Assembly (NCBI RefSeq): GCF_030345795.1
Contig: NZ_JAUALB010000001.1
Location: 3,712,001 to 3,776,000, forward strand
Direction of reading: 5' to 3'
DNA length: 64,000 nt
Source: Micromonospora sp. WMMA1363
Lineage (GTDB): Bacteria > Actinomycetota > Actinomycetes > Mycobacteriales > Micromonosporaceae
Shown here: in pieces, positions 48,969-57,215 of the stretch
How the letters are laid out: each line of letters begins with the position of its first letter
Numbering within the stretch: position 1 is the stretch's first letter
Program-made: the position numbers and the translations under genes
Notes under the pieces: generated by a model
Seen by the model: only the letters and a program-made list of their open reading frames with translations
The model's database searches: none
Told to the model about the DNA's origin: nothing

Positions 48969-51014
48969 ATGATTCGCAGACTGCTGGTTGCCAACCGGGG
49001 CGAGATCGCCCGCCGGATCTTCGCCACCTGCCGGACGCTCGGGATCGAGACGGTCGCCGTGCACTCGGCAGCGGACGCCGACGCGCCCTTCGTCGCGGAG
49101 GCCGACCAGGCCGTCTGGCTGCCCGGGAACACGCCGGCCGAGACGTACCTCCGGGTCGACCTGATCCTGGGCGCGGCCCGCCGGGCCGGCGCGGACACCG
49201 TGCATCCGGGCTACGGTTTCCTCGCCGAGAACGCCGACTTCGCCACGGCGGTCACTGACGCCGGTCTGACCTGGATCGGACCGCCGCCGAAGGCGATCGC
49301 CGCGATGGGCGACAAGATGGCCGCGAAGGCGCTGCTCGCCGAGGCGGGCGTGCCGATGCTCCCCACCTGGACCGACGCCGACCAGGTCAGCGGCTTCCCA
49401 GTGCTGGTGAAGGCGTCCGCCGGGGGCGGCGGGCGCGGCATGCGCGTGGTCCGCGACGCCGAGGGGCTCGCCGAGGCCATCGCCAGCGCGCGCCGCGAGG
49501 CGGCGGCGGCGTTCGGCGACGGCACGGTCTTCGTCGAGCGGTACGTCGAACGCGGCCGGCACGTCGAGGTTCAGATCTTCGGCGACGGCTACGGGACGGT
49601 GGTGGCCCTTGGTGCGCGGGACTGCTCCATCCAGCGCCGTCACCAGAAGATCGTCGAGGAGGCACCTGGTGTCCTCCCGGCCGGGGTGCGGCAGCGGCTG
49701 CACGAGGCGGCGGTGGCCGCCGGTGGGGCGGTCGACTACGTCGGCGCGGGGACGGTCGAGTTCCTGCTCGCTCCGGACGGGGAAGTCTACTTCCTGGAGA
49801 TGAACACCCGCCTCCAGGTCGAGCACCCGGTCACCGACCTGACTACGGGGCTGGACCTGGTCCGGCTGCAGTTACTGGTCGCCGAGGGTGAGCCGCTGCC
49901 GCTGACCGCGACCCCGCCGACCGAAGGCCACGCGATCGAGGTGCGTCTCTGCGCCGAGGTCCCCGGCCAGGGGTACCGACCGGCGACGGGCACGCTGCAC
50001 CGATTCGGGGTTCCTGGTGTGGCCGCCGAGTTCGGGCCGTTGGCCGGGCCGGGCCTGCGGCTGGACTCGGGCGTGGTCGACGGCTCGGTGGTGAGCGTCC
50101 ACTACGACTCGATGCTCGCGAAGGTGATCGCCTGGGCGCCGACCCGCACCGAGGCGGCTCGTGCCCTGGCCGGCGCGCTGGCTCGGGCCGAGTTGCACGG
50201 CGTGCCGACCAACCGGGATCTGCTGGTCCGCATCCTGCGCAGCCCGGAGTTCGCCGCGGTCGACGTCGACACCGGCTTCCTGGATCGGCACCCTGAGGTC
50301 TTCGCCCCGCTGCTGCCGGCCGAGGAGGTTCCCATGGTCGCGCTGGCGGCAGCCCTCGCGGCGGCCGCCGGTCGCCGCGAGGCGGCTCCGGTGCTGGCCG
50401 GGCTGCCGTCGGGCTGGCGCAACGTCCCCGCCTTTCCACAGGTCACCCACTTCACCGGCCCAAACGGCGAGGAGATCAAGGTCCGCTACCGCCTGAACCG
50501 CACGGGGGACCTTGCCGAGTGGTCGGCGTCGGCAGGCGGAGCGACACAGGTCACCATCGGCTCCGCCGGCGCCCCGACCGCCGAGGGCGGAACCGCCGAT
50601 GTGATGCCAGCAGTCGCTCTCGTCGAGGCCAGACGGGAGCGGGTCGTGCTCGACGTGGCCGGGGTACGGCGGGCGTACCGCGTGCACCGGGTGGGGTCGC
50701 AGGTCTTCGTGGACGGCCCGGACGGCGCGGCGACCCTGGCCGAGCTGCCGCGTTTCCCCCTGCCCACCGCGGAGTTGGCCGCGGGGTCTCTGCTCGCGCC
50801 GCTGCCTGGCGCGGTGGCCCGGGTGCACGTCGAGGTCGGCCAGCGGGTCGCCGCCGGTGACCTGCTGCTGACTCTGGAAGCGATGAAGCTGGAACACCCT
50901 GTGCTCGCTCCAACCGGCGGCCTGGTCGCCGAGCTGCCGGTCCCCGCCGGCGGCCAGGTCGACACCGGCGCCGTGCTGGCCGTTGTCAATTCCCTCGAGG
51001 AGGCATCGTCATGA
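48969..51014 (+). CDS. Biotin carboxylase/biotin carboxyl carrier (alpha) subunit of acyl-CoA carboxylase
   Basis: A 681-residue subunit that carboxylates biotin with ATP and bicarbonate and carries it on its own BCCP domain. The biotin carboxylase domain (about 1-445) shows LLVANRGEIARRI, HPGYGFLAENA, VLVKASAGGGGRGM and EMNTRLQVEHPVT. The BCCP domain (about 600-675) carries the biotinylation motif EAMKLEH. The length, between AccC and longer MccA forms, fits LiuD/AtuF. It pairs with the preceding carboxyltransferase. The stop overlaps the next ACAD start (ATGA, 51011-51014). Confidence 0.93.
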   Translation: MIRRLLVANRGEIARRIFATCRTLGIETVAVHSAADADAPFVAEADQAVWLPGNTPAETYLRVDLILGAARRAGADTVHPGYGFLAENADFATAVTDAGLTWIGPPPKAIAAMGDKMAAKALLAEAGVPMLPTWTDADQVSGFPVLVKASAGGGGRGMRVVRDAEGLAEAIASARREAAAAFGDGTVFVERYVERGRHVEVQIFGDGYGTVVALGARDCSIQRRHQKIVEEAPGVLPAGVRQRLHEAAVAAGGAVDYVGAGTVEFLLAPDGEVYFLEMNTRLQVEHPVTDLTTGLDLVRLQLLVAEGEPLPLTATPPTEGHAIEVRLCAEVPGQGYRPATGTLHRFGVPGVAAEFGPLAGPGLRLDSGVVDGSVVSVHYDSMLAKVIAWAPTRTEAARALAGALARAELHGVPTNRDLLVRILRSPEFAAVDVDTGFLDRHPEVFAPLLPAEEVPMVALAAALAAAAGRREAAPVLAGLPSGWRNVPAFPQVTHFTGPNGEEIKVRYRLNRTGDLAEWSASAGGATQVTIGSAGAPTAEGGTADVMPAVALVEARRERVVLDVAGVRRAYRVHRVGSQVFVDGPDGAATLAELPRFPLPTAELAAGSLLAPLPGAVARVHVEVGQRVAAGDLLLTLEAMKLEHPVLAPTGGLVAELPVPAGGQVDTGAVLAVVNSLEEASS

Positions 51015-52201
51015 ACTTCGACCCCACCCCTGAGCAGGACCAGCTCCGCGACGCGGTCCGGGCGTTGGGCAAGCGGTACGGCCACCGATACTTCGTGGAG
51101 CAGGCCAGGGCCGGCGAGCACACCACCGAGCTGTGGAACGAGGCCGGCCGGCTGGGCTACCTCGGCGTGAACATCCCCACCGAGTACGGCGGCGGGGGCG
51201 GCGGCATCACCGACCTGACCATCGTCTGCGAGGAGTTGGCTGCGGCTGGCTGCCCGCTGCTGCTGCTCGTGGTCTCCCCCGCCATCGCCGCCACGGTCAT
51301 CAACCGGCACGGCACCGACGAACAGCGCAAGCGCCATCTGCCTGGCCTCGCCGACGGCTCGCAGAAGATCGCCTTCGCGATCACCGAGCCGGAGGCCGGG
51401 TCGAATTTCCACCGCCTCGGCACGGTGGCCCGCCGCGACGGTGACGACTGGGTGCTCTCCGGCCGCAAGTGCTACATCTCCGGGGTCGACGAGGCCGGTC
51501 ACGTGCTGGTGGTGGCCCGCGTCGCCGTCGGTGACGGCGGTGCCGGCTCGGCGGACGCGGCGCCAGAGAGGCTGAAGCCGGCGCTGTTCGTCGTGCCGAC
51601 CGACGCGGCCGGGCTGACCTGGTCCAAGCTGGACATGGAGATCCTGTCCCCGGAGAGCCAGTTCCTGCTCTACCTGGACGACGTCCGGGTGCCCGGGGAC
51701 GCGCTGGTCGGCGGGTCCCTGGACGCCGGTCTGCCGGCGCTCTTCTCCGGGCTGAACCCGGAGCGAATCATGATCGCCGCGCTGGGCGCCGGCACCGGCC
51801 GGTACGCCATCGAGCGGGCCTCGGAGTACACGGCGAGCCGAAAGGTGTGGGGTGGGCGGTCGATCGGCTCCCACCAGGGGGTGTCGCATCCGCTGGCCCA
51901 CGCGGCGGTGCAGGTCGAGCTGGCCCGGCTGATGATCCAGAAGGCGGCGGTGCTCTACGACGCCGGCCGCGACCTGGAGGCCGGCGTCGCCGGCAACATG
52001 GCGAAGTACGCGGCCGCCGAGGCCGCCGCGCTCGCCGTCGACACCGCCGTGCAGGTACACGGCGGGGCCGGCATGACCACGGAGTACGGGGTGGCGACGC
52101 TGCTCGGTGCGGTAAGGGCGGGACGGATCGCCCCGGTCAGCCGGGAGATGATCCTCAACTTCGTCGCCCAGCACGTCCTAGGCCAGGACAAGTCGTACTG
52201 A
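51011..52201 (+). CDS. Acyl-CoA dehydrogenase
   Basis: A 396-residue FAD-dependent enzyme introducing an alpha-beta double bond into an acyl-CoA. Seen: FAITEPEAGSNFHRLG (FAD/substrate loop), WVLSGRKCYISGV, GRSIGSHQGVSHPLAHAAVQ and QVHGGAGMTTEYGVATLLGAVRAGRI near the C-terminus. It belongs to the same operon as the carboxylase subunits, by overlap. It is only moderately similar in visible motifs to the broken dehydrogenase at 45992, so the two probably act on different chain types. It is the last intact gene of the operon; no hydratase or lyase gene follows. Confidence 0.92.
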   Translation: MNFDPTPEQDQLRDAVRALGKRYGHRYFVEQARAGEHTTELWNEAGRLGYLGVNIPTEYGGGGGGITDLTIVCEELAAAGCPLLLLVVSPAIAATVINRHGTDEQRKRHLPGLADGSQKIAFAITEPEAGSNFHRLGTVARRDGDDWVLSGRKCYISGVDEAGHVLVVARVAVGDGGAGSADAAPERLKPALFVVPTDAAGLTWSKLDMEILSPESQFLLYLDDVRVPGDALVGGSLDAGLPALFSGLNPERIMIAALGAGTGRYAIERASEYTASRKVWGGRSIGSHQGVSHPLAHAAVQVELARLMIQKAAVLYDAGRDLEAGVAGNMAKYAAAEAAALAVDTAVQVHGGAGMTTEYGVATLLGAVRAGRIAPVSREMILNFVAQHVLGQDKSY

Positions 52202-52214
52202 GACAAGTCACGGC

Positions 52215-52319
52215 TCAGGTGGCGAACTGCCCGTTCTTGTCGGCGTCGATGGCATAGCCCCACCCACCGGGGTCGAAGGACAACAGCGGCTCCTGCTGGT
52301 CCTTGCTGTCGCGAACCAT
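52215..52319 (-). pseudogene. C-terminal remnant of a DUF397-domain protein
   Basis: The minus strand encodes MVRDSKDQQEPLLSFDPGGW followed by a short tail to a stop at 52215. This matches the characteristic C-terminal half of DUF397 proteins (VAVRDSKDPxGPxLxF...W..F...V..G.F). The N-terminal half, with the WRKSSYS-type motif, is missing. It directly follows a DUF5753 fragment on the same strand but in another frame, as expected if a deletion fused a regulator gene to its DUF397 partner. Confidence 0.6.
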
Positions 52320-52430
52320 GACGGCCTCGGTAAACGCACGTGGCGTAAGCATCGGTCTGGAGCAGGCCCGGGATCAGTTGTGCCTCGTACTTGCGGAGAC
52401 GGCTCGCGGCGGTTTCGTATCGACCGAGCG
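52318..52430 (-). pseudogene. Fragment of an XRE-type regulator DUF5753 domain
   Basis: The minus strand reads RYETAASRLRKYEAQLIPGL then LQTDAYATCVYRGR. It matches the conserved E.....LR.YEPQLIPGLLQTE.YA motif of DUF5753, the domain following the HTH in WhiJ-like actinobacterial regulators. The HTH and the C-terminal half are absent, and no start or stop is associated. Remnant only. Confidence 0.6.
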
Positions 52431-52560
52431 GCCAGCCCCAGTTCGTGACTCCGCTGTTGTTCCGCCTGACCCGGGTCCTCGACTGGGCTACCTACGACGG
52501 CTGGATCTGGCTGGACGGCTACCAGCTCAATGTCAAGGGTGACGCCGTCGCCCGCCGGAC
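52424..52560 (+). pseudogene. Unrecognised plus-strand protein fragment
   Basis: The plus strand encodes PSGQPQFVTPLLFRLTRVLDWATYDGWIWL and then DGYQLNVKGDAVARRTIL. It is rich in Trp and Tyr and unlike random translation. It has no start codon of its own and runs into the hairpin at 52572. It abuts the DUF5753 fragment, suggesting a junction between two degraded genes. Family not recognised. Confidence 0.35.
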
Positions 52561-52571
52561 GATCCTCTCGG

Positions 52572-52620
52572 CGCCGCCTGCCGCTGAACTTCGCGTATGG
52601 GAGTTCAGCGGCAGGCGGCG
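52572..52620. terminator. Perfect 19-bp-stem hairpin, 11-base loop
   Basis: CGCCGCCTGCCGCTGAACT at 52572-52590 is matched exactly by its complement at 52602-52620. The stop codon of the minus-strand membrane gene (52605-52607) lies in the right arm, so it probably terminates that gene. No T-run follows. The length and perfection also resemble a small mobile element or recombination product. Confidence 0.65.
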
Positions 52621-53804
52621 TCGATCCGGTGTACCGGGCGTACCCGCCGACCCAATCCCTCCAGCAACGAGTCCTCCACGTGGAAGTCGTGGACTCGCAG
52701 CCGGTGCCGGGGCAGCTCCTCTTCCGTTGGGCAGAGCACCTGCCCGCGTACCTGGTCGACCGGGACGTAGCGAACCCCGCCGCGCTCCTGAAGGATCACC
52801 ATGTTGACGTCGTCGGTGGTCACCACGTGCCCCCGGATGTTCTCGGTGGCCCCGGCCGCCGCCCCGACCGTGGTGACGGTCAGTGGCAGCACCGGCGTGC
52901 TGATCACCGGTAGCGCCACCCAGACCAACATGGCCAGCACGGCGACCTGGGTGACCGTAGCCAGCGGCCGGATCACCATCCCGGGCAGCGGCCCGGCGAT
53001 GGCGAGCGCGAGCAGCGGTGCCACGACCAGCAGCACGATCGCCAGCGCCTCTTCCTGCCGCCACGCGTCGCGCAGCGTCGGCACGAGCAGCCACAGGTAA
53101 GCGGCGAACACCGCCACGACGATCATGACCCGCACGGCGGCGCGCTCGTACAGCCGTCCCGGCCACAGTTGGAAGGCCGCCGCGAGGGCGGGCACGAGGA
53201 GCGGCAGGTACAGCAGCGGCCAGGTGACCAGGGCCATCAGGAAGCTCCCGGCCACGAACCAGGCCGGGGTGACCTCCGTCCAGCGGGCGAAGAGCGGCCG
53301 GCGCCGCCCCGGCGGCAGGTTCCGCACACTTGCGGCGAGCACCGCGCCGAGCGCGAAGACCGCGACCAGCGCGGTGGAGAGCAGCCGGGCGGTCGTGGTG
53401 AGGAAGCCGGCCAGCAGGTTGATCGGCCCGACGTTGGCGACCAGCAGCAGGGTGGTCTGCAACTCGCCGCCGGCCTCCACCCCGAGCCGGAGCACCGAGA
53501 AGATCGTCGGTACGCCGACCACGGCCGTCCAGAACGACTGGCTGGCCCGTGCGCGACGCTCGACCTGCTCCCAGCCGGCCTCACCGCCCGCCATGGCCAA
53601 GGCCGGCGAGTGGCCCGTGGCGGGCACCGGCGTTGCCGGTGACGACGGCGCGGGCTGCGCCGGCAGCGTCGCCGGCACGGGTGGGCGCGGCACGGGCGGC
53701 GGCGCGGAAGCCGCCGCGCCACCCGCGTCCCGGTCACCGGGGGCGGTGGCCCTCGCGCCACCCGTGGCCGGGGCACCGGGGCCGGCCTCCGACGCCCGGC
53801 TCAT
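52605..53804 (-). CDS. Polytopic membrane protein coupled to a substrate-binding lipoprotein, unknown function
   Basis: A 399-residue protein. The N-terminal ~75 residues are Ala/Pro-rich and probably disordered. About seven to eight membrane helices follow (from ~90 to ~320). The C-terminal ~75-residue soluble segment starts NIRGHVVTTDDVNMVILQER and contains GVRYVPVDQVRGQVLCP. I do not recognise the family, and it lacks the EAA loop of ABC permeases. The ATG at 53804 overlaps the stop of the substrate-binding protein gene (ATGA, 53801-53804), so the two are coupled. A transporter or receptor role with that lipoprotein is possible. Confidence 0.7.
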   Translation of the reverse strand: MSRASEAGPGAPATGGARATAPGDRDAGGAAASAPPPVPRPPVPATLPAQPAPSSPATPVPATGHSPALAMAGGEAGWEQVERRARASQSFWTAVVGVPTIFSVLRLGVEAGGELQTTLLLVANVGPINLLAGFLTTTARLLSTALVAVFALGAVLAASVRNLPPGRRRPLFARWTEVTPAWFVAGSFLMALVTWPLLYLPLLVPALAAAFQLWPGRLYERAAVRVMIVVAVFAAYLWLLVPTLRDAWRQEEALAIVLLVVAPLLALAIAGPLPGMVIRPLATVTQVAVLAMLVWVALPVISTPVLPLTVTTVGAAAGATENIRGHVVTTDDVNMVILQERGGVRYVPVDQVRGQVLCPTEEELPRHRLRVHDFHVEDSLLEGLGRRVRPVHRIDAACR

Positions 53805-54742
53805 CGCCGGGGCGCCTTGTCGTCGAAGTCCACCAGCTCCGGCACGTCGAGCGGCTGCGGCTGCCGCTTCTCGCCGCGCAGCCACGGCCCCAGCGTCCGG
53901 TTGTACGCGGTCTGCCACGGGCTGATCTGCCCATCGCGCCCCTGCTGGTAGCTCTTGTCGAGGAAGTACGCCACCAGGTCCCGCAGCGCCGGGTCACCGA
54001 TCGGCACGCCGACGCCGAGCAGTTCGCTGGTGCCGAACGGCATGTCGACGATCTCGAACTCGGTCGGATAGCGGGCCAGGAAGCCGGCGAGGATCGTCTC
54101 GTCGGAGCTGACCGCGTCGTACTTGCCGGCCCGGATTCCTTCGACGCAGTCCCAGACGTCCTTCACCACCAGGGTGCGGACCTGGTGCTTCTCCAGCTCC
54201 GCCTCGGTGGTGGAGCCGCCGCTGGTGCAGATCTTGTACTTCGGGTTCCGCAGGTCCTCGATGGTGCGGATGCCGTCGGTGTGCCGGGCCGGGACCAGCA
54301 CCTCCTGGGTGGTGACGAAGTACGGCCCGGCGAAGTTGACCTGCTTCTTCCGCTCCTCGGTGATGGAGAAGCTGGACACCACGAGGTCGACCACGCCACC
54401 CTGGAGCGCGGGGATCCGATCCTCGGTGGACACGTTCACGAACTCGATCCGCTGCTCCCCCTCGTAGCCGAGGGAGGCGGCGATGTAGCGGGCGATCTCG
54501 ACGTCGAAACCCATGTGCGCGCCGTTGCGCACCTCACCCATCAGCGGTTCGTCGTTCGCCACCCCGATCCGCAGGACGGGTTGACCCCAGATGTGGGACT
54601 CGCGGAGCTTCTCCCGCACCGAGGGCCGGTCCGGCTCCTGCTGGCTGTCGCAGCCGGCGGCCGCGGCGAGGACCAGGGTCATCGTGACGGCCGCCGTGGT
54701 GGCGATCGAGCGGAACCGTGATCCGGCGGTGTGTTCGCGCAT
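53801..54742 (-). CDS. Amino-acid-type extracellular substrate-binding lipoprotein (SBP_bac_3), orphan
   Basis: A 313-residue lipoprotein with lipobox LAAAAGC (Cys31). The SBP family 3 domain runs from LRIGVANDEPLMG, through GFDVEIARYIAASLGY and DLVVSSFSITEERKKQVNFAGPYF, to DAVSSDETILAGFLARY. The pattern is that of glutamate/glutamine-binding proteins. No ABC permease or ATPase is adjacent; the only coupled gene is the unknown membrane protein downstream. The ATG at 54742 gives a proper signal peptide; the frame upstream is not used. Confidence 0.88.
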   Translation of the reverse strand: MREHTAGSRFRSIATTAAVTMTLVLAAAAGCDSQQEPDRPSVREKLRESHIWGQPVLRIGVANDEPLMGEVRNGAHMGFDVEIARYIAASLGYEGEQRIEFVNVSTEDRIPALQGGVVDLVVSSFSITEERKKQVNFAGPYFVTTQEVLVPARHTDGIRTIEDLRNPKYKICTSGGSTTEAELEKHQVRTLVVKDVWDCVEGIRAGKYDAVSSDETILAGFLARYPTEFEIVDMPFGTSELLGVGVPIGDPALRDLVAYFLDKSYQQGRDGQISPWQTAYNRTLGPWLRGEKRQPQPLDVPELVDFDDKAPRR

Positions 54743-54864
54743 GAATGACCTCGCTACGCGGCGGAACCTACGGGAGACCGACGGTAGCCGCCGTCGTCGA
54801 GCCGCCACCATCTACCGGAGCCGGGGTGCGGGGAGCGCCCGATCGCCCGCCGCACCCCGGGTCC

Positions 54865-56658
54865 TCAGCGGACGGTCAGCGTGCCGACCGCGGGCAGCGG
54901 TGCCACCACCGGCGGGAGCCGCTTGGGCGCGCCCCGCCCGGGAGCCGCGCTGCGGGCGTTCTCCGCCACCTCCGCCCGCTCGGTCGCCACCGGAGCGTCG
55001 GGCAGCGGCGCGAACGGCTGCACGTCACCCTTGCAGACCGTGCCCCTCGCCGGCAGCGTTCCCCGGAGCAGGTACGTGTCGATTGCGCCGGTGGCGCACG
55101 CCGACGTCCCGTACGCGGTGTGGCCCCAGCTGTCGCTGCTGAGCAGGCGGCTGTTCGGCAGCAGCTTCGCCGCGCCGACCGCACCCTGGTAGTTGGTAGC
55201 CGGATCCCAGTAGTTGCCGACGACCAGCACCGGGGCGCTGGTCCGCCGGGTGAACGGCCCGGTGAACCGGTCCTCGTCGCGTACCGTCCAGGTCTTCCGG
55301 GCACACGGCGCGGAAATCCAGGTCCAGAGCCGGCCGAAGTACGGGTCGCGCTGGTCGGCCCGCGCCGCCCGCGCCCGCCACGAACCGGCGTCCTTCGGGT
55401 GGTTCGCGTCGGTGCAGTCGACGCCGAGGAAGGTCTCCAAGCCGTTGTCGTACGGGAAGTCGAACGTGCGTTGCTGGCGTGCCCGCGCGGCGAGCCGGAC
55501 CACGCCGGCGCGGGCCTCGGTGCGGGCCGCCGGGCTCGCGGCCGGGTCGGTCAGTACCAGCAGTTCGGCGGTGATGCCGACGACCTGCTCGTACCCGAAC
55601 GGGCTGTACATCGCGCCCAGGGTGGCCGATACGAAATCCGCGTAGGTGACCCGGAAGTCGCCGAAATCCGGATCCTCGATCAGCAGCGGGTTGGCCCGCA
55701 GCCGCCGGGCCACCAGTTCGTACGAGGCGGCCGGGTCGCCGCCGGCCAGCACGCACTGCTCCTTGCCCGCCGCCGCGCACCGCGCCAGGATTTCGCGCAG
55801 CGCCTTGGACGCGCCCTGGGCACTGCGCATCCGGTCCTCCTGGGCCACGGTGCGCGTCCGGCCCTGGCCGACCCACGCGGTCGGGTCCACCACACCGTCG
55901 ATCACCAACGCGCGGACTCGGCCGGGGAACATGTTGGCGTAGTACTGGCCGAGGACGCTGCCGTAGCTGAATCCGAGGTAGTTGAGCTTCCGGTCGCCCA
56001 CTGCCCGGCGCAGCACGTCCATGTCGCGGGCGACCTGCGCGGTGGACATCGCACCGCTGAGCGGCTTGCCGGTGGTGGAGCAGCCCCTGCCGACCGCCTT
56101 CACGGAGGTGACGTAGGCCTGTTCCTCCGCCTTCGTCCAGGGAAAGGCGACGTTGAGCCCGGCGTAAGCCCGGGTCTGCTCCTTCACCGAGCCGAAGCAG
56201 CGGATCTGCTCGCTGGCGTTGACGCCACGTGGATCCACCCCGATCACGTCGAAGCGGTCGAGCACCTCGTCACCGAGGAAGTACGGTGCCGCGAGCGCGA
56301 TGCCGGTGCCGGAGCCACCGGGGCCACCGGGGTTGATGAAGAGGCTGCCGACCCGGTTCTGCTGGTCGCGGGCCTTGACCCGGAGGACGGCGATCTCGGT
56401 CGTCGCGCCCTTCGGCCGGTCGTAGTCCAGCGGCAGCTCGACCGTGGCGCACTCGGCGTATTCGTAGCACTGGTACCAGTCGAGTTTCGGCGTGGGGACG
56501 CGGTCGACCCGACGCGCCTCGGTGCGACTGGTGCGGTCGGAGGTGGCTGGTCGGTCTCGGTCGGCCTGGGTGGGGGCCGCTGTCGCGGGCACGGCAGCCA
56601 GTCCGCTGAGGAGAATGCCGGTGACCGCGGCGGCGAGGGACCGATGTCGTCGTGGCAT
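54865..56658 (-). CDS. Secreted alpha/beta hydrolase, tripeptidyl aminopeptidase type (peptidase S33/TAP)
   Basis: A 597-residue exported hydrolase that probably removes tripeptides from peptide N-termini. Signal peptide ~1-28 (ends ATAAP). The alpha/beta-hydrolase core has the oxyanion-type SLFINPGGPGGSG, the nucleophile GFSYGSVLG and DVIGVDPRG. The TAP-like C-terminal domain contains VLVVGNYWDPATNY (acid) and DSWGHTAYGTS (catalytic His). The WYQCYEYAECATVELPLDY segment is typical of the SlpD/Tap family. The ATG at 56658 is chosen because the signal peptide starts there; the longer frame upstream is AT-rich spacer and shadow. Mycelial actinobacteria carry many such enzymes. Confidence 0.9.
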   Translation of the reverse strand: MPRRHRSLAAAVTGILLSGLAAVPATAAPTQADRDRPATSDRTSRTEARRVDRVPTPKLDWYQCYEYAECATVELPLDYDRPKGATTEIAVLRVKARDQQNRVGSLFINPGGPGGSGTGIALAAPYFLGDEVLDRFDVIGVDPRGVNASEQIRCFGSVKEQTRAYAGLNVAFPWTKAEEQAYVTSVKAVGRGCSTTGKPLSGAMSTAQVARDMDVLRRAVGDRKLNYLGFSYGSVLGQYYANMFPGRVRALVIDGVVDPTAWVGQGRTRTVAQEDRMRSAQGASKALREILARCAAAGKEQCVLAGGDPAASYELVARRLRANPLLIEDPDFGDFRVTYADFVSATLGAMYSPFGYEQVVGITAELLVLTDPAASPAARTEARAGVVRLAARARQQRTFDFPYDNGLETFLGVDCTDANHPKDAGSWRARAARADQRDPYFGRLWTWISAPCARKTWTVRDEDRFTGPFTRRTSAPVLVVGNYWDPATNYQGAVGAAKLLPNSRLLSSDSWGHTAYGTSACATGAIDTYLLRGTLPARGTVCKGDVQPFAPLPDAPVATERAEVAENARSAAPGRGAPKRLPPVVAPLPAVGTLTVR

Positions 56659-56723
56659 GTGGATGCCTTCCAGTGGGCGACGGGGGACATGTCGAGGTGT
56701 CGCTCGACCCCGCCACTCTAAAT

Positions 56724-56752
56724 ATCGTAGGCAATGAATGTCGCTCCGGCAG
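56724..56752 (-). promoter_or_regulatory. Candidate promoter of the secreted hydrolase gene
   Basis: On the minus strand, CTGCCG (56747-56752) and TACGAT (56724-56729) are 17 bases apart. They lie 65 bases before the hydrolase ATG, in the unusually AT-rich stretch 56715-56825. The -10 is good, the -35 weak. Confidence 0.35.
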
Positions 56753-56879
56753 AGCCGCATTTCGGATAACAAACCCGACGATGTAACGGAAATGTCGCGA
56801 TCGACGTTGTTTTTGTTCATTCCGGCGGCGATCCGGCACCACAGGTTGACAGCCGGGCTGCGGTGGACATCCTGGACAG

Positions 56880-57215
56880 GTGACAGTACGCAGGCCCTAC
56901 GCACGGACGATCGCGCTCGTCGCCGGCGCGGCGGCGGTCGCGCTGCTGGTGACCCTGCTCGTGCTACGCCGGCAGGACCTCCTCGCGGTCGTGCTCGCAC
57001 TGCTCTGCATCCTGGCGGCGGCCATCTCGGGGGTCGCCGTGGCGGCCGTCCGCGACGGTCGGCAACCGCCCACGACCCCCGCCTCGCCACCGGCCGACGG
57101 CCTCTACGGCGTCGACGCCGACACGCTGGAGACCCTCGACCACCGGGACGCGGTGCGCGCGATGCGGGACCGCCGCCGGGGCCGGCCGCTGTCAGCCGAC
57201 GGTGAAGGTAGGTGA
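56880..57215 (+). CDS. Small two-helix membrane protein, unknown
   Basis: A 111-residue protein with two membrane helices (about 10-28 and 33-55) and a polar tail (DALTAxx-like, with LYGVDADTLETLDHRDAVRA). Start GTG at 56880. Its last 24 bases overlap the end of the convergent kinase gene. The helix-helix-tail layout resembles many uncharacterised actinobacterial envelope proteins. Function unknown; divergent from the hydrolase gene. Confidence 0.6.
   Translation: MTVRRPYARTIALVAGAAAVALLVTLLVLRRQDLLAVVLALLCILAAAISGVAVAAVRDGRQPPTTPASPPADGLYGVDADTLETLDHRDAVRAMRDRRRGRPLSADGEGR

Noticed and set aside
52215..52430. Functional toxin-antitoxin-like regulator pair
   Set aside because: Both domains are truncated and in different frames, with no start for the regulator.
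54745..56721. Plus-strand 658-residue frame opposite the secreted hydrolase
   Set aside because: Shadow frame: the minus strand has a signal peptide, GFSYGS and WGHT motifs; the plus frame has none.
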